Origin: Prevotella sp.
GTDB lineage: Bacteria > Bacteroidota > Bacteroidia > Bacteroidales > Bacteroidaceae
Assembly: GCA_017561825.1 (NCBI GenBank)
Contig: JAFZBK010000049.1
Location: 1 to 64,000 of the forward strand
Direction of reading: 5' to 3'
Length of the DNA: 64,000 bases
Both the position numbers and the translations under genes were made by a program. Positions 25,477 to 35,049 of this stretch are shown one piece after another. Under the pieces are notes generated by a model. The model saw nothing but the letters and a program-made list of their open reading frames with translations, was not told the DNA's origin and did not search any database. Each line of letters opens with the position of its first letter. Position 1 is the first letter of the stretch.

Positions 25477-27468
25477 TTACCACCCAGGATTCTGTGTAAG
25501 TCCATATCCCTTCTGAATCTCAATACGAGAGACAGGGTCGAGATACCACTTGTTGGTCCAGTAGCCAGGATCCCACCAGCGGCGGTGACCTACAACGATT
25601 TCAGGCTTCTCGTATTCAAACTTCGGCCATGGATCACCAGCTTTATACTGCTGATCTCCTTCGGTCAGACGATTGCCGTTGGCATCGAGACGATAGATCC
25701 GGATTTCATGAAGCGGTTTGGTGAATAAGTCCTGCCTCTTACGGCGGACCATATCATAGAGACGGTCACCACACTCGGCGCCGATTTCACAGTTACGCTC
25801 ACGGAGGATCTCTTCAATGAGGTTCTCCTTGTTGGATGTCAGATTCAGACTTGGGTTCATCTCCTCAATGCGCCCTAATCCTACACGACTGCGAACAACA
25901 TGCAGGTCGTCCAATGCACCTTGCAGGTCACCTGTCTCTGCACGTGCCTCAGCACGGATGAGGTACATCTCAGCCATACGGATGTAAGGAACACCGATGT
26001 ATTCATCGTCATATCGGTTGCCACCCCAATAGTCGAGCAACCACTTGAACTTGCTGTAGCCCGAGGCCACGTCATCCTTGTTGTTTACATTACTGTTCTT
26101 ATCCAGGAATCCGCCTACCCAAGAGTCCATATAGGTCATACCAGCATAGTCGAAACCTGCAGGGAGTGACTTCTGCGGAACAATAATCGTCTCATACAGA
26201 CGTGGGTCGCGGTCGGCAAACATGTCGATTCCATCAGGATTCTTGCCAGCACCGTAGATATCGGAATACGGGAAGTTGCGACCATCCTGCATACCGAAGC
26301 ATTCCATCAGCTCGTTGGTGGGAACCTGTCCGCCTTGGCGCATACAGTCGAGAGCGAAACCTCTCCATCCCCATCCCCATCCGCCATCGGACAAGGTAAG
26401 TGTTGGATGTGCATCGAAAATCTTCTCATGATGGGTTGCATCATTGCGATATCTGTATGCACGGCGATAGGCTGTACGGTAACCTGCTTCGTCTTGTGAT
26501 GTCGGCTGAACCAGCTGATAATAGTTACCGTTGGCTGCATTGTCGTCGAAGAAATCATTGCAGTACTGCAGACAGCGATTCCACAGAGAATGGTCTTCCT
26601 TACCGAACCATATATGCTCCTCATTCTCAAAACCAGTCGGTTTATTGGAGTATGTCATATAAGGAGCAGCATTGTTGAACAACGGCGATGCTGCGAACAT
26701 CCATACCTTGGCACGAAGTGCGCGGGCTGAAGCACGAGTCAGACGACCAGACCACTGACCGATATCAGCATCGGGTACGTTCCAGATGTATCCGGGTTCA
26801 TTGATGGCACACTGAATCAGTGAGTCGATGAACTCCACGGTCTGCCAAGCAGTAGAACGACCATCAAAGAAATCCTCTCCCACTTCGTATGCCTTCTTTA
26901 CAAGACACAGACCACCGAAGTTACGGAAGGCATCGTAGTAACGACTGGCCATGATGGTATAGGCTTCACCGCGCAGACGACTCTTCTCTGAATCGCTCAT
27001 GTCGGGTACACGATCGATGTTCTCGATAATCTGCCAGCATTTGCGCACGGTCTCATAAATAGATACGCGACCACCTGCATCGCTGTCCAGACCACTCTTG
27101 GTTGAATAAGAGAATTTTCCCTGGAAGTTACCATCCTCCGTATCCTGAGCGTTCTCGTTCAGGTTTCCGGGATAGTAGCTCTGTATAGGACCGCCCCATC
27201 CAACATAACAATGGTAGGAGTCGGAAAGCACGTCAATGGGCGCACCGTTCATCATATTTCCCGCAGTGTAGGTACAGTAGAGCTGTCCGTATGCACTCCA
27301 TAGGAAATTGCGGGTGTATTCGGCCTTGGAGAACACCGTGTCGATATTTGTCTCGACACCTGGGGCTTTCTCTAAGAAGGCATTACCCACATTGAAATCA
27401 TCTACACATGCAGTGAAGATACCGGAAGTCAACCCCAAAGCCAATATATAAATAAATAATCTTTTCAT
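25477..27468 (-). CDS. SusD/RagB-family lipoprotein (susD1)
   Basis: A 663-residue surface lipoprotein (lipobox IFTAC, Cys21), partner of susC1. SusD features are SEKSRLRGEAYTIMASRYYDAFRNFGGLCLV (in part), TRASARALRAKVWMFAASPL, RMAEMYLIRAEARAETG, DDLHVVRSRVG and ILRERNCEIGAECGDRLYDMVRRK, and a C-terminus ending QKGYGLTQNPGW. It is longer than typical SusD proteins because of inserts near 270-360. The start ATG 27468 follows a 35-bp heptad junction. Confidence 0.94.
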   Translation of the reverse strand: MKRLFIYILALGLTSGIFTACVDDFNVGNAFLEKAPGVETNIDTVFSKAEYTRNFLWSAYGQLYCTYTAGNMMNGAPIDVLSDSYHCYVGWGGPIQSYYPGNLNENAQDTEDGNFQGKFSYSTKSGLDSDAGGRVSIYETVRKCWQIIENIDRVPDMSDSEKSRLRGEAYTIMASRYYDAFRNFGGLCLVKKAYEVGEDFFDGRSTAWQTVEFIDSLIQCAINEPGYIWNVPDADIGQWSGRLTRASARALRAKVWMFAASPLFNNAAPYMTYSNKPTGFENEEHIWFGKEDHSLWNRCLQYCNDFFDDNAANGNYYQLVQPTSQDEAGYRTAYRRAYRYRNDATHHEKIFDAHPTLTLSDGGWGWGWRGFALDCMRQGGQVPTNELMECFGMQDGRNFPYSDIYGAGKNPDGIDMFADRDPRLYETIIVPQKSLPAGFDYAGMTYMDSWVGGFLDKNSNVNNKDDVASGYSKFKWLLDYWGGNRYDDEYIGVPYIRMAEMYLIRAEARAETGDLQGALDDLHVVRSRVGLGRIEEMNPSLNLTSNKENLIEEILRERNCEIGAECGDRLYDMVRRKRQDLFTKPLHEIRIYRLDANGNRLTEGDQQYKAGDPWPKFEYEKPEIVVGHRRWWDPGYWTNKWYLDPVSRIEIQKGYGLTQNPGW

Positions 27469-27503
27469 AACTTCAATTTTTCAATTATTCAATTCTTTCA
27501 TTC
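27469..27503 (-). repeat. Heptad spacer before susD1
   Basis: 35-bp junction, exactly five 7-mers long. On the minus strand it carries AATTGAATAATTGAAAAATTG-like units (one base of drift) ending GAAGTT before the ATG. Confidence 0.72.
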
Positions 27504-30500
27504 TTAGAAGTTAACTTGTACGCCAAAGTTATACACACGAGTCATAGGATAACGTACACCGAAGTCAAGTCCTGAGCCAGGAGCCTCGGGGTCGTTGCCT
27601 TTGAAGTCGGCGAATGTCAGCAGGTTCTGTCCTGAAACATAGAATCTAATGTAGTTGAGCAAATCCAACCACTTTGGTTTGTTGATGGTATAACCAAGCT
27701 CTACGTTTTTCAGACGCACATATTTAGAGTCGATGATCCACGCTTGTGAATCATGGTTGTTATGAACGCGGTTGGTGAACGAGATTCTCGGCAGGATGGC
27801 ATTGGGATTGTCCTCCGTCCAGGAGTTGTCAGCAACCCACTGTGCCAGTGCCGAAGTATTCGTAGAACCGAACTGGTCGCGGAAGTATCCGTTCAGTGTA
27901 CGACTGGTGTTGTCAGCACCTACCCACAACATAGAGAAGTCGAGTCCTTTCCAGTTCAGGTTGGCATTGATAGACCAAGTGATCTCGGGATTGTCGGTAT
28001 AGCCGAGAGGTTTCTGGTCGTTGGCATCGATAATACCATCACCGTTCAGGTCAACATAGACAGCATCACCATATTTGAGTTCGATATTCTGATCAGGAAT
28101 ATCTACACCATATTTCGCCTTGTAACGAGCCTCAGTGCCCTCTTGATAGAATTCAAAGAGATCGTAGCCGAAGCGTTGTCCTACAGGCAGTCCGGTACGA
28201 CTCAGATAATCATAAAGGGGTGGCACTTCGAGCATCTCAATGACCTTGTTTCTTGCAAAGGCGATGCTTGGACTGATGCTATAGCGGAAATCACGTATTT
28301 TGTCAGCCCACTTCATGGTCAGCTCGTAACCATGATTCTTCACACGACCCTTGTTCACGTAGCTCGATGGCAGACTGGTCACTGCAGGTAGCTGAGAAGC
28401 ATTCGACACCAGGATGTCCTTACGGTCTTCCCAGAACAGGTCGAGGTTCACTGTCAGTCGGTCATTGATGAAAGCAGCATCAAAACCAAGGTTGATTTTG
28501 GATGCGGTCTCCCAGGTAACGTTCGGGTTACCGGCGGTCAACTCCTTCACGGCCTGTAGCCAGCTACCGCTCGTACCAAAGTTGGCACCTCGCTTCTGTG
28601 GGTTTACAGTTGTTGCACCTGTGTAGAACTGCCAAGCACCTGGCAGATAGAGGAAGCGGGCACCGTTGGTATTGTCGTTACCTACCATACCCCATGATCC
28701 ACGCAGTTTCAGATAGCTGATAATGCCCTTAATCGGTTCCCAGAACTTTTCGTTCGATGGAATCCAACCTACGGAGAATGATGGGAACGTACCATAGCGC
28801 TTGCCTTCGGCGAAGTTCTCTGAACCATTGTAGCCGATATTGAAGTCAAGCAGGTAGCGTGTAGCATAGTCGTAGGTGATACGGCCTACCAGTCCCACAT
28901 AGCCCTTCGGGATGGACTGATACAGACTGCCGTCGGAATCCCATGGATAATAGGTCTTGCTCTGGTTGTAAAGAAGCAGTGCACCTACATTGTGATTGCC
29001 GAACTTATGTGCATAGTTGAAGCTTGCCTCGGCATACCAGTTGCGATTTCCCCATTTACTTTCGTTGTAAGGAATCGGCCAAGTGATATTCTGCTTGCGA
29101 AGCACCTCCTGTCCGTCAACAATCGTGGCCACGTATGTAACACCTGTACCAAATCCGTTCTGGCGGTTCTTCTGAGCTGTATAGTCGGTGTTGTAGGAAC
29201 CCTTGATCCTGAAATCCAAACCTGGTGTGAGGAAACTCATGTCGAGTTTGTACTGGAGGTCGAGGTTCAACACGTTGGTACTCTCATTTACATAACCTAA
29301 ATCGTAATAGTTAGAAAGGGCATCACGGTCGTAAGGACCCACGAAGTTTTCGTCGGAAACGATATGACGGCCTTGGTCGTCAACACCGATACCTGCGTAT
29401 GGAGTGGCTCCCTGCAGATAGCGGAAGAGGAATCCCTCGCCACCACCCATGGTGGTACGATTCTGGACGCGTCCGCCTAATGTCAGTGCCAGTTGACTGT
29501 ACTTAGAGACGTTGATGTCGAGGTTGGCACGATAGTTGAAACGGTTATACCTGAAGGTCTCATCCTCATTCTTTGAGAAAGTCTTGAAGAGAGAGTTCTG
29601 ATTCAGGAATCCAGCAGAAACGAAATACCTTACTTTCTCAGTACCTCCGTTTACGTTTACGTTCACCTGCTCCTGCCATGCCGCATCATTCATGATGTAC
29701 TTAATCCAGTCGGTATTGGGGAAAGTGACGGGCATGTCGCCTGTGCGGAAATGCTCCATAACCTCCTGACTGAATCGGATACCAGTGTCGGCATACGGCG
29801 TGTAGTCCGAGATGGTTGCAGAACCTGGCCATTGACTCATAGGCAGTGCATCCGTGATGGCTGCGTAGTTCCACATCTTTCCGTAAGTATAGGAGTCAGC
29901 GAAATCTACGAATTTAGAGATCTGCTGTACGGCAGAACTTGCAGAGACAGTTACCGAGGCCTTTCCTGGCGCACCACGTTTGGTGGTGACGAGGATGACA
30001 CCATTGGCACCTCGCACACCGAACACGGCAGTTGCTGAGGCATCCTTCAGGATGGAGATGTCCTCGATCTCATTCGGGTCGAGCTGTCCGAACGAACGCT
30101 CAACACCATCAACGAGTACAAGTGGTTCGGCACTATTCAACGAACCTGTACCACGAACACGGATGACGGGCTCATCGGCACCAGGCATACCTGAAGGCTG
30201 TACCACCGACATACCCGGCAGCTTTCCTTGCAAGGCGTTGGCCACGCTGGCCACAGGTGCCTTGAGCAATTCATCACCTCCCACGGCAGCAACGGCTCCG
30301 GTGATGGTGACCTTTTTCTGCTGACCATAGGCAATGACTACCACTTCTTCCAGATTCTGTAAATCTGGTTTCATACTGATGTTCATTCTGGAACTGGCTC
30401 TCTGTGTCTGCGTGACATAGCCGATGTAAGAGAACTCCAGATTCGCACCTTGTGAAACTGAGGGCAAAGCAAATTTGCCATCGAGATCGGTGATTACGCC

Positions 30501-30662
30501 AGTATCAGTGCCTGCCACCATCACGGAGACACCGATCATGGGTTCACCAGTCTCATCTTTCACCTGACCTTCCACCCGGATGTTCTGGGCAAAAGTCACA
30601 CTGGGCAACAAACACAATAGCGCAAGTAGCCCAAAGAGATAAGATTTACATTTAAATTCCAT
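27504..30662 (-). CDS. SusC/RagA TonB-dependent outer-membrane transporter (susC1)
   Basis: A 1052-residue transporter and the first gene of the left SusCD operon. The signal peptide ends TFAQ (about 26). A CarboxypepD_reg-like domain (about 28-105) with VEGQVKDETGEPMIGVSV is followed by the TonB-box-like LEEVVVIAYGQQKK (about 103-116), the plug with VRGTGSLNSAEPLVLVDG and ISILKDASATAVFGVRGANG, and a 22-strand-type barrel ending YNFGVQVNF. Substrate is unknown: no glycoside hydrolase, sulfatase, peptidase or regulator is in the operon. The leader is about 150 nt from the predicted -7 box. Confidence 0.95.
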   Translation of the reverse strand: MEFKCKSYLFGLLALLCLLPSVTFAQNIRVEGQVKDETGEPMIGVSVMVAGTDTGVITDLDGKFALPSVSQGANLEFSYIGYVTQTQRASSRMNISMKPDLQNLEEVVVIAYGQQKKVTITGAVAAVGGDELLKAPVASVANALQGKLPGMSVVQPSGMPGADEPVIRVRGTGSLNSAEPLVLVDGVERSFGQLDPNEIEDISILKDASATAVFGVRGANGVILVTTKRGAPGKASVTVSASSAVQQISKFVDFADSYTYGKMWNYAAITDALPMSQWPGSATISDYTPYADTGIRFSQEVMEHFRTGDMPVTFPNTDWIKYIMNDAAWQEQVNVNVNGGTEKVRYFVSAGFLNQNSLFKTFSKNEDETFRYNRFNYRANLDINVSKYSQLALTLGGRVQNRTTMGGGEGFLFRYLQGATPYAGIGVDDQGRHIVSDENFVGPYDRDALSNYYDLGYVNESTNVLNLDLQYKLDMSFLTPGLDFRIKGSYNTDYTAQKNRQNGFGTGVTYVATIVDGQEVLRKQNITWPIPYNESKWGNRNWYAEASFNYAHKFGNHNVGALLLYNQSKTYYPWDSDGSLYQSIPKGYVGLVGRITYDYATRYLLDFNIGYNGSENFAEGKRYGTFPSFSVGWIPSNEKFWEPIKGIISYLKLRGSWGMVGNDNTNGARFLYLPGAWQFYTGATTVNPQKRGANFGTSGSWLQAVKELTAGNPNVTWETASKINLGFDAAFINDRLTVNLDLFWEDRKDILVSNASQLPAVTSLPSSYVNKGRVKNHGYELTMKWADKIRDFRYSISPSIAFARNKVIEMLEVPPLYDYLSRTGLPVGQRFGYDLFEFYQEGTEARYKAKYGVDIPDQNIELKYGDAVYVDLNGDGIIDANDQKPLGYTDNPEITWSINANLNWKGLDFSMLWVGADNTSRTLNGYFRDQFGSTNTSALAQWVADNSWTEDNPNAILPRISFTNRVHNNHDSQAWIIDSKYVRLKNVELGYTINKPKWLDLLNYIRFYVSGQNLLTFADFKGNDPEAPGSGLDFGVRYPMTRVYNFGVQVNF

Positions 30663-30817
30663 ATAAAATTGTTTGGTTTATATTATATTTTTATCATGAT
30701 TATTGCTTTGACCACAATAGCTGTGATCGTCTTTCGTTTTCTCTTTTCCTATAGCTTGATTCATTCTTAAGTTAAAAATTATAGTAAATAGTTATGATGA
30801 TTAATGGTAATCGGTTG

Positions 30818-30825
30818 CAAATATA
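30818..30825 (-). promoter_or_regulatory. Putative -7 box for the susC1 operon
   Basis: Minus-strand TATATTTGCAACCG matches TAnnTTTG. The -33 box is not clear. The same TATATTTGCAAC string occurs upstream of the 62082-62573 gene. Confidence 0.6.
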
Positions 30826-31109
30826 AACATTTTTTTTGACATTAAAGAAATATTAGCTTTTTTTTTCGATGGAGGTGAGATTTTCTTTTTCTCGTCATGA
30901 AACGTCATCTATAGCCACATAATATAATAAGGTGTAGAATGAAGGCAAACGAATCATGGGTTCATTCAATGGGTGTATTGTTAACAATCATGAAGGATTT
31001 TACCGATGTTTTTGTTGTTTTTTTGCAAATGCGAGGGTTGGAAAAGAAAAAAAGCACGAAAAGTGTAAAATTTAGCAAGAAAGTATTATGATATTAAAAA
31101 AATAACTTT

Positions 31110-31117
31110 TATCTTTG
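31110..31117 (+). promoter_or_regulatory. Putative -7 box for the susC3 operon
   Basis: TATCTTTGCAA at 31110 matches TAnnTTTG. The -33 region near 31087 is weak (TATG). The predicted leader to ATG 31259 is about 135 nt. Confidence 0.6.
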
Positions 31118-31258
31118 CAAATTGAAATGGTGTATTGTCTAGTGTGACGTATATGCCAACCTAAAGAAAACCCAAACTGTATTACAAAACAAAACCGAAA
31201 CAAATAGGGAATACGGAAATCTTTTTTAGAAATCTATATAAACCTAAGAAAAATTAGT

Positions 31259-34200
31259 ATGAATCAAAACTTGAGAAAGACAGCGCTGCTTACAGGTGTC
31301 TGCGCAATCCTCGGATTGTTCTGGTCACCTCAAGCTAAGGCTGACTCTGCTGTAAACACCGTTCAGTCGGTGCAGCAGGACAGAAGAGTGACAGGTACCG
31401 TTATGGACGCAATGGGACCGGTTATCGGTGCCAGCGTCATGGAGAAGGGTACTAGTAATGGAACGGTTACCGACCTCGACGGTAACTTCTCCCTGAGTGT
31501 AAAACCAGGTGCTACGCTGGTTATCAGCTACATCGGTTACAAGACTCAGGAGGTCAGTGTTGGTAACAACAGCTTCATCAATGTCACTTTGGAAGAGGAA
31601 AACACTTCTTTGGATGAAGTGGTTGTAGTGGGTTACGGTGTCCAGAAGAAGAAACTCGTTACCGGTGCTACCGTACAGGTAAAGGGTGAGGACATCGCGA
31701 AACTGAACACCACCAATGCGTTGACCGCTATGCAGTCAAGCACTCCTGGTGTGAACATTACCCAGAGTTCAGCTCAGCCTGGACAGGGCTTCAAGGTGAA
31801 CATCCGTGGTATGGGTACCATTGGTGAGAGTTCTCCGTTGCTGATTATCGATGGTATCTATGCAGGTACAGCCGATAACGGTCTGAACGGTTTGAACCCG
31901 AACGACATTGAGAGCATCGACGTGTTGAAGGATGCTGCTTCGGCTGCCATCTACGGTGCCCGTGCTGCCAATGGTGTAATCCTCGTTACCACCAAGCAGG
32001 GTAAGGCTGGTACGCTTTCTGTCCAGTACGACGGCTTCGTTGGCTGGTCGAATGCTTACAAGGTGCCTGGTATGGTGAATGCTCAGCAGTACATGCAGAT
32101 TATCAATGAGACCAACTTCAACACCTATGGTACGATTACCAACTGGTCAAGTCTCGTTCCGCAGCGTATCCTTGACAAGGTGAACAACGGATGGGAAGGT
32201 ACTGACTGGTTCAAGGAGTATGAGAATAAGAACGCCCTGCAGTTCAGTCATGCTGTGACATTGTCTGGCGGTAGCGAGCGCTCCAAGTTCTCTTTGGGCT
32301 TGAACTACAGTTCTAACGAAGGTATCATGGGTGGAGACAACGCCTCCAACTACAAGCGCTATGGCGGACGTATCAACTCTGAGCACGTTGTGTGGAAGGC
32401 TGCTGATCATGATGTTGTCACCATCGGTGAGAATGTATCTTACTGGTATCACAGAGGTCATGTGCTTGCTGAGAGCAACGGTTACTGGAATGTGATGCAG
32501 TCAGCTTATATTGCTTCTCCGCTCGTAGAGCCTTATGATGAGAATGGCAATCTGACCAGCTATGCTACAAACCACTTTGGTTATAGTGACATGGTCTATG
32601 TTCAGCCGTTGAACAGTTTCCTTAATGGTGAATATGGTTCTCTGAACAAGAGTCGTGATTTCGGTGTAGGCGCAACCATTTACTGGATTATCGAGCCGAT
32701 CAAGAACCTGAGGTATCGTGGACAGTTCAATACAGGCTACAGTAGCGATAACTACCGTCAGATAGGTCTGCCTTATAGCAAGACTTCCACGCGTTCATCT
32801 TCCGCTTACACGCTTAGCATGAGCCAGAATCAGAGTAGTAGTTTCTCTTTGGAGAACACGCTTTCTTATATCCTGCCGAAACTTGGTAAGAATACCATTG
32901 ACGTACTGGTTGGTCAGTCAATCGAACGCTCCAACTGGAGTACGGGTATGAACATGAACTTCGAGGTTACTGAGGATAATCTGAATACGATGATCCTCAA
33001 TGGTTGGGATTACAATATTCCTGCCAACTATGAGAAGGTACAGACCCACAGTGGTTATGACAACCCGATGCAGGGTAGCATCGCTTCGTTCTTTGGACGT
33101 ATGAACTGGAACTATGACGAGAAGTACATGGCAACGGCTATCATCCGTGCTGATGGTTCCAGCAACTTTGCACGCGGCAAGCGCTGGGGTTACTTCCCCT
33201 CATTCTCTGCTGGTTGGGTGATTACCAACGAACCTTTTATGGAAGGAACACGCAGTTGGATGGATTTCTTGAAGCTCCGTGCTTCTTGGGGACAGAATGG
33301 TAACTGTAACATCCCGAACTTCTATTATCTGTCAAACATCAAGTTCTCTCCGACAAATTATGCCGACTATGGTTATAAGTTCTCCAGCGATATGTTCAAT
33401 ACCGTAAACCGTAACGTTTATCAGACTGGTGCATACGCTTCTAACGTTCCTAATCCCGATGTGACTTGGGAAACTTCTGAGCAGATCAACCTCGGTCTTG
33501 ATGCACGTTTCATCAATGGCAAGCTCGGTTTGAACTTCGACTGGTATGTAAAGAAGACAAAGGACTGGTTGGTGAAGGCTCCGATGAACCAGGTACTTGG
33601 TTATGAGGAGGCTGCATACGTGAATGCCGGTGACGTAAAGAACACTGGTTTCGAGGTTGCTCTTAGCTGGCGCGACAGAATCGGACGCGACTTCAACTAC
33701 TTCGCCAACGTGAATGTAGCTACCAATAAGAACGAGGTAACTCGTCTGGCCAACAACGCAGGTTATATCAACGGTGAGGATAAGGCTATCTTCGAGAACT
33801 CTTCTTGGGCTTCTCGCGTAGAGGTAGGTCACCCCATCGGTTACTTCTCTGGTATGTCATACAGCGGCATCTGGCAGAATCAGGCTCAGATTGACGCAGC
33901 TCGCAAAGCAGGAAAGGCCGTTATTGACGGTGCTCAGCCTGGTGACTGCATCTGGGATGACTGGAATGGTGATGGACAGATCTCTCTCTCAGAGGATCGT
34001 CACGAGATCGGTAACCCGCATCCGGATGTAACCCTTGGTGTAAGCCTTGGCTTTGATTGGAGAGGCTTCGACTTTGGCGTGACAGGTTCAGGTGCTTTCG
34101 GCATGCAGGTAATGCAGTGCTACCGTACCGCTCTCTTGGCTAGTCCATACGACAACTACACAGTTGACGCATTTGATCGTTGGCACGGAGAGGGCACCAG

Positions 34201-35008
34201 CAACAAGTATCCTCGTCTTACTGTAGGTTCTATTAACGACCAGTGGGTATCTACCCGCTATATGCAGGATGCCGACTACTTTAAGATCCAGAACGTAACA
34301 TTGGGTTATGACTTTGCCCGTCTGTGGAAGCAGGAGTATTTCTCCAAGTTCCGCATCTACGTTCAGGCTCAGAACCTCTACACCTTCACCAAGTACACAG
34401 GTGTTGATCCTGAAATCGGTTCATCTGGCGGTAAGGACTCTTGGGCACGTGGTATTGACGTAGGTCTCTATCCTACAGCACGTACTTTCATTATTGGTGC
34501 CAGCATCAATTTCAAGGATAAGAAAGACAAGGTTGCTACTGTAGCTCCGAAGGTGGTTTATCAGGTGGACAACAGCGAGATCGATCGTCTGAATGGAGAG
34601 ATCAACCGTCTCCGTGCACAGATGAACCAGCCAGCTCCTGCTGCTAAGGAGAAGGTGGTTGTTAAGGAGTCTGTCCTGACCTATCCGTATTTTGTCAATT
34701 TCGACCTCAACGTAACCGACGTGGTGAACCGTGAGAAGGTGAACCTGAAGAATATCGCTGAGATGATTAAGGAAGCACCTGCTGGAACGAAGTTCAATGT
34801 AGTTGGCTATGCTGACAAGGCAACAGGAACCGCCGAGCACAACGCATGGCTGGCAGAGCATCGCGCCCAGAACGTTTACGATGTACTCGTTAAGGAATTC
34901 GGTGTACCGGCAAGCAGTCTCATACTCGACTCCAAGGGCGGTGTGGGCGACATGTTCTACAACAGCAATGAGCTGAGCCGTGCCGTCATCATCTCTGAGG
35001 TTAAGTAA
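31259..35008 (+). CDS. SusC/RagA transporter fused to a C-terminal coiled coil and OmpA domain (susC3)
   Basis: A 1249-residue TonB-dependent transporter. The signal peptide ends near residue 28 (QAKADS). A CarboxypepD_reg-like domain (about 42-120), DEVVVVGYGVQKKK, the plug (VNIRGMGTIGESSPLLIIDG, IDVLKDAASAAIYGARAANG) and the barrel follow. The barrel finishes near 1080 with FIIGASINFKD, where an ordinary SusC would stop. Instead the chain continues with a coiled-coil-like DNSEIDRLNGEINRLRAQM (about 1103-1121), a Pro/Ala/Lys linker and an OmpA_C domain (about 1140-1249) with NVVGYADKATGTAEHNAWL and EHRAQNVYDVL. This keeps the Asp and Arg used by OmpA domains to hold diaminopimelate in peptidoglycan. 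No stop or frameshift separates the parts. It is first in an operon with susD3 and a surface lipoprotein. Confidence 0.92.
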   Translation: MNQNLRKTALLTGVCAILGLFWSPQAKADSAVNTVQSVQQDRRVTGTVMDAMGPVIGASVMEKGTSNGTVTDLDGNFSLSVKPGATLVISYIGYKTQEVSVGNNSFINVTLEEENTSLDEVVVVGYGVQKKKLVTGATVQVKGEDIAKLNTTNALTAMQSSTPGVNITQSSAQPGQGFKVNIRGMGTIGESSPLLIIDGIYAGTADNGLNGLNPNDIESIDVLKDAASAAIYGARAANGVILVTTKQGKAGTLSVQYDGFVGWSNAYKVPGMVNAQQYMQIINETNFNTYGTITNWSSLVPQRILDKVNNGWEGTDWFKEYENKNALQFSHAVTLSGGSERSKFSLGLNYSSNEGIMGGDNASNYKRYGGRINSEHVVWKAADHDVVTIGENVSYWYHRGHVLAESNGYWNVMQSAYIASPLVEPYDENGNLTSYATNHFGYSDMVYVQPLNSFLNGEYGSLNKSRDFGVGATIYWIIEPIKNLRYRGQFNTGYSSDNYRQIGLPYSKTSTRSSSAYTLSMSQNQSSSFSLENTLSYILPKLGKNTIDVLVGQSIERSNWSTGMNMNFEVTEDNLNTMILNGWDYNIPANYEKVQTHSGYDNPMQGSIASFFGRMNWNYDEKYMATAIIRADGSSNFARGKRWGYFPSFSAGWVITNEPFMEGTRSWMDFLKLRASWGQNGNCNIPNFYYLSNIKFSPTNYADYGYKFSSDMFNTVNRNVYQTGAYASNVPNPDVTWETSEQINLGLDARFINGKLGLNFDWYVKKTKDWLVKAPMNQVLGYEEAAYVNAGDVKNTGFEVALSWRDRIGRDFNYFANVNVATNKNEVTRLANNAGYINGEDKAIFENSSWASRVEVGHPIGYFSGMSYSGIWQNQAQIDAARKAGKAVIDGAQPGDCIWDDWNGDGQISLSEDRHEIGNPHPDVTLGVSLGFDWRGFDFGVTGSGAFGMQVMQCYRTALLASPYDNYTVDAFDRWHGEGTSNKYPRLTVGSINDQWVSTRYMQDADYFKIQNVTLGYDFARLWKQEYFSKFRIYVQAQNLYTFTKYTGVDPEIGSSGGKDSWARGIDVGLYPTARTFIIGASINFKDKKDKVATVAPKVVYQVDNSEIDRLNGEINRLRAQMNQPAPAAKEKVVVKESVLTYPYFVNFDLNVTDVVNREKVNLKNIAEMIKEAPAGTKFNVVGYADKATGTAEHNAWLAEHRAQNVYDVLVKEFGVPASSLILDSKGGVGDMFYNSNELSRAVIISEVK

Positions 35009-35049
35009 ACTTATTAACAATAAACGTATAAACTCAGAATATATAAGAT

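Larger units (their letters stand above)
30663..31258. other. 596-bp divergent SusCD control region
   Basis: AT-rich region between susC1 (minus) and susC3 (plus). It contains one TAnnTTTG box for each strand (30818-30825 minus, 31110-31117 plus), long T/A homopolymer runs, and no ORF of coding character. No helix-turn-helix, ECF sigma or HTCS gene sits beside it, so the regulator must be elsewhere. Confidence 0.6.

Noticed and set aside
31259-35008. Frameshift or assembly fusion between a susC and an ompA gene
   Set aside because: The frame is continuous, the linker and coiled coil look designed, and no internal start or stop context is seen at the junction; kept as a true fusion, though read data would confirm it.
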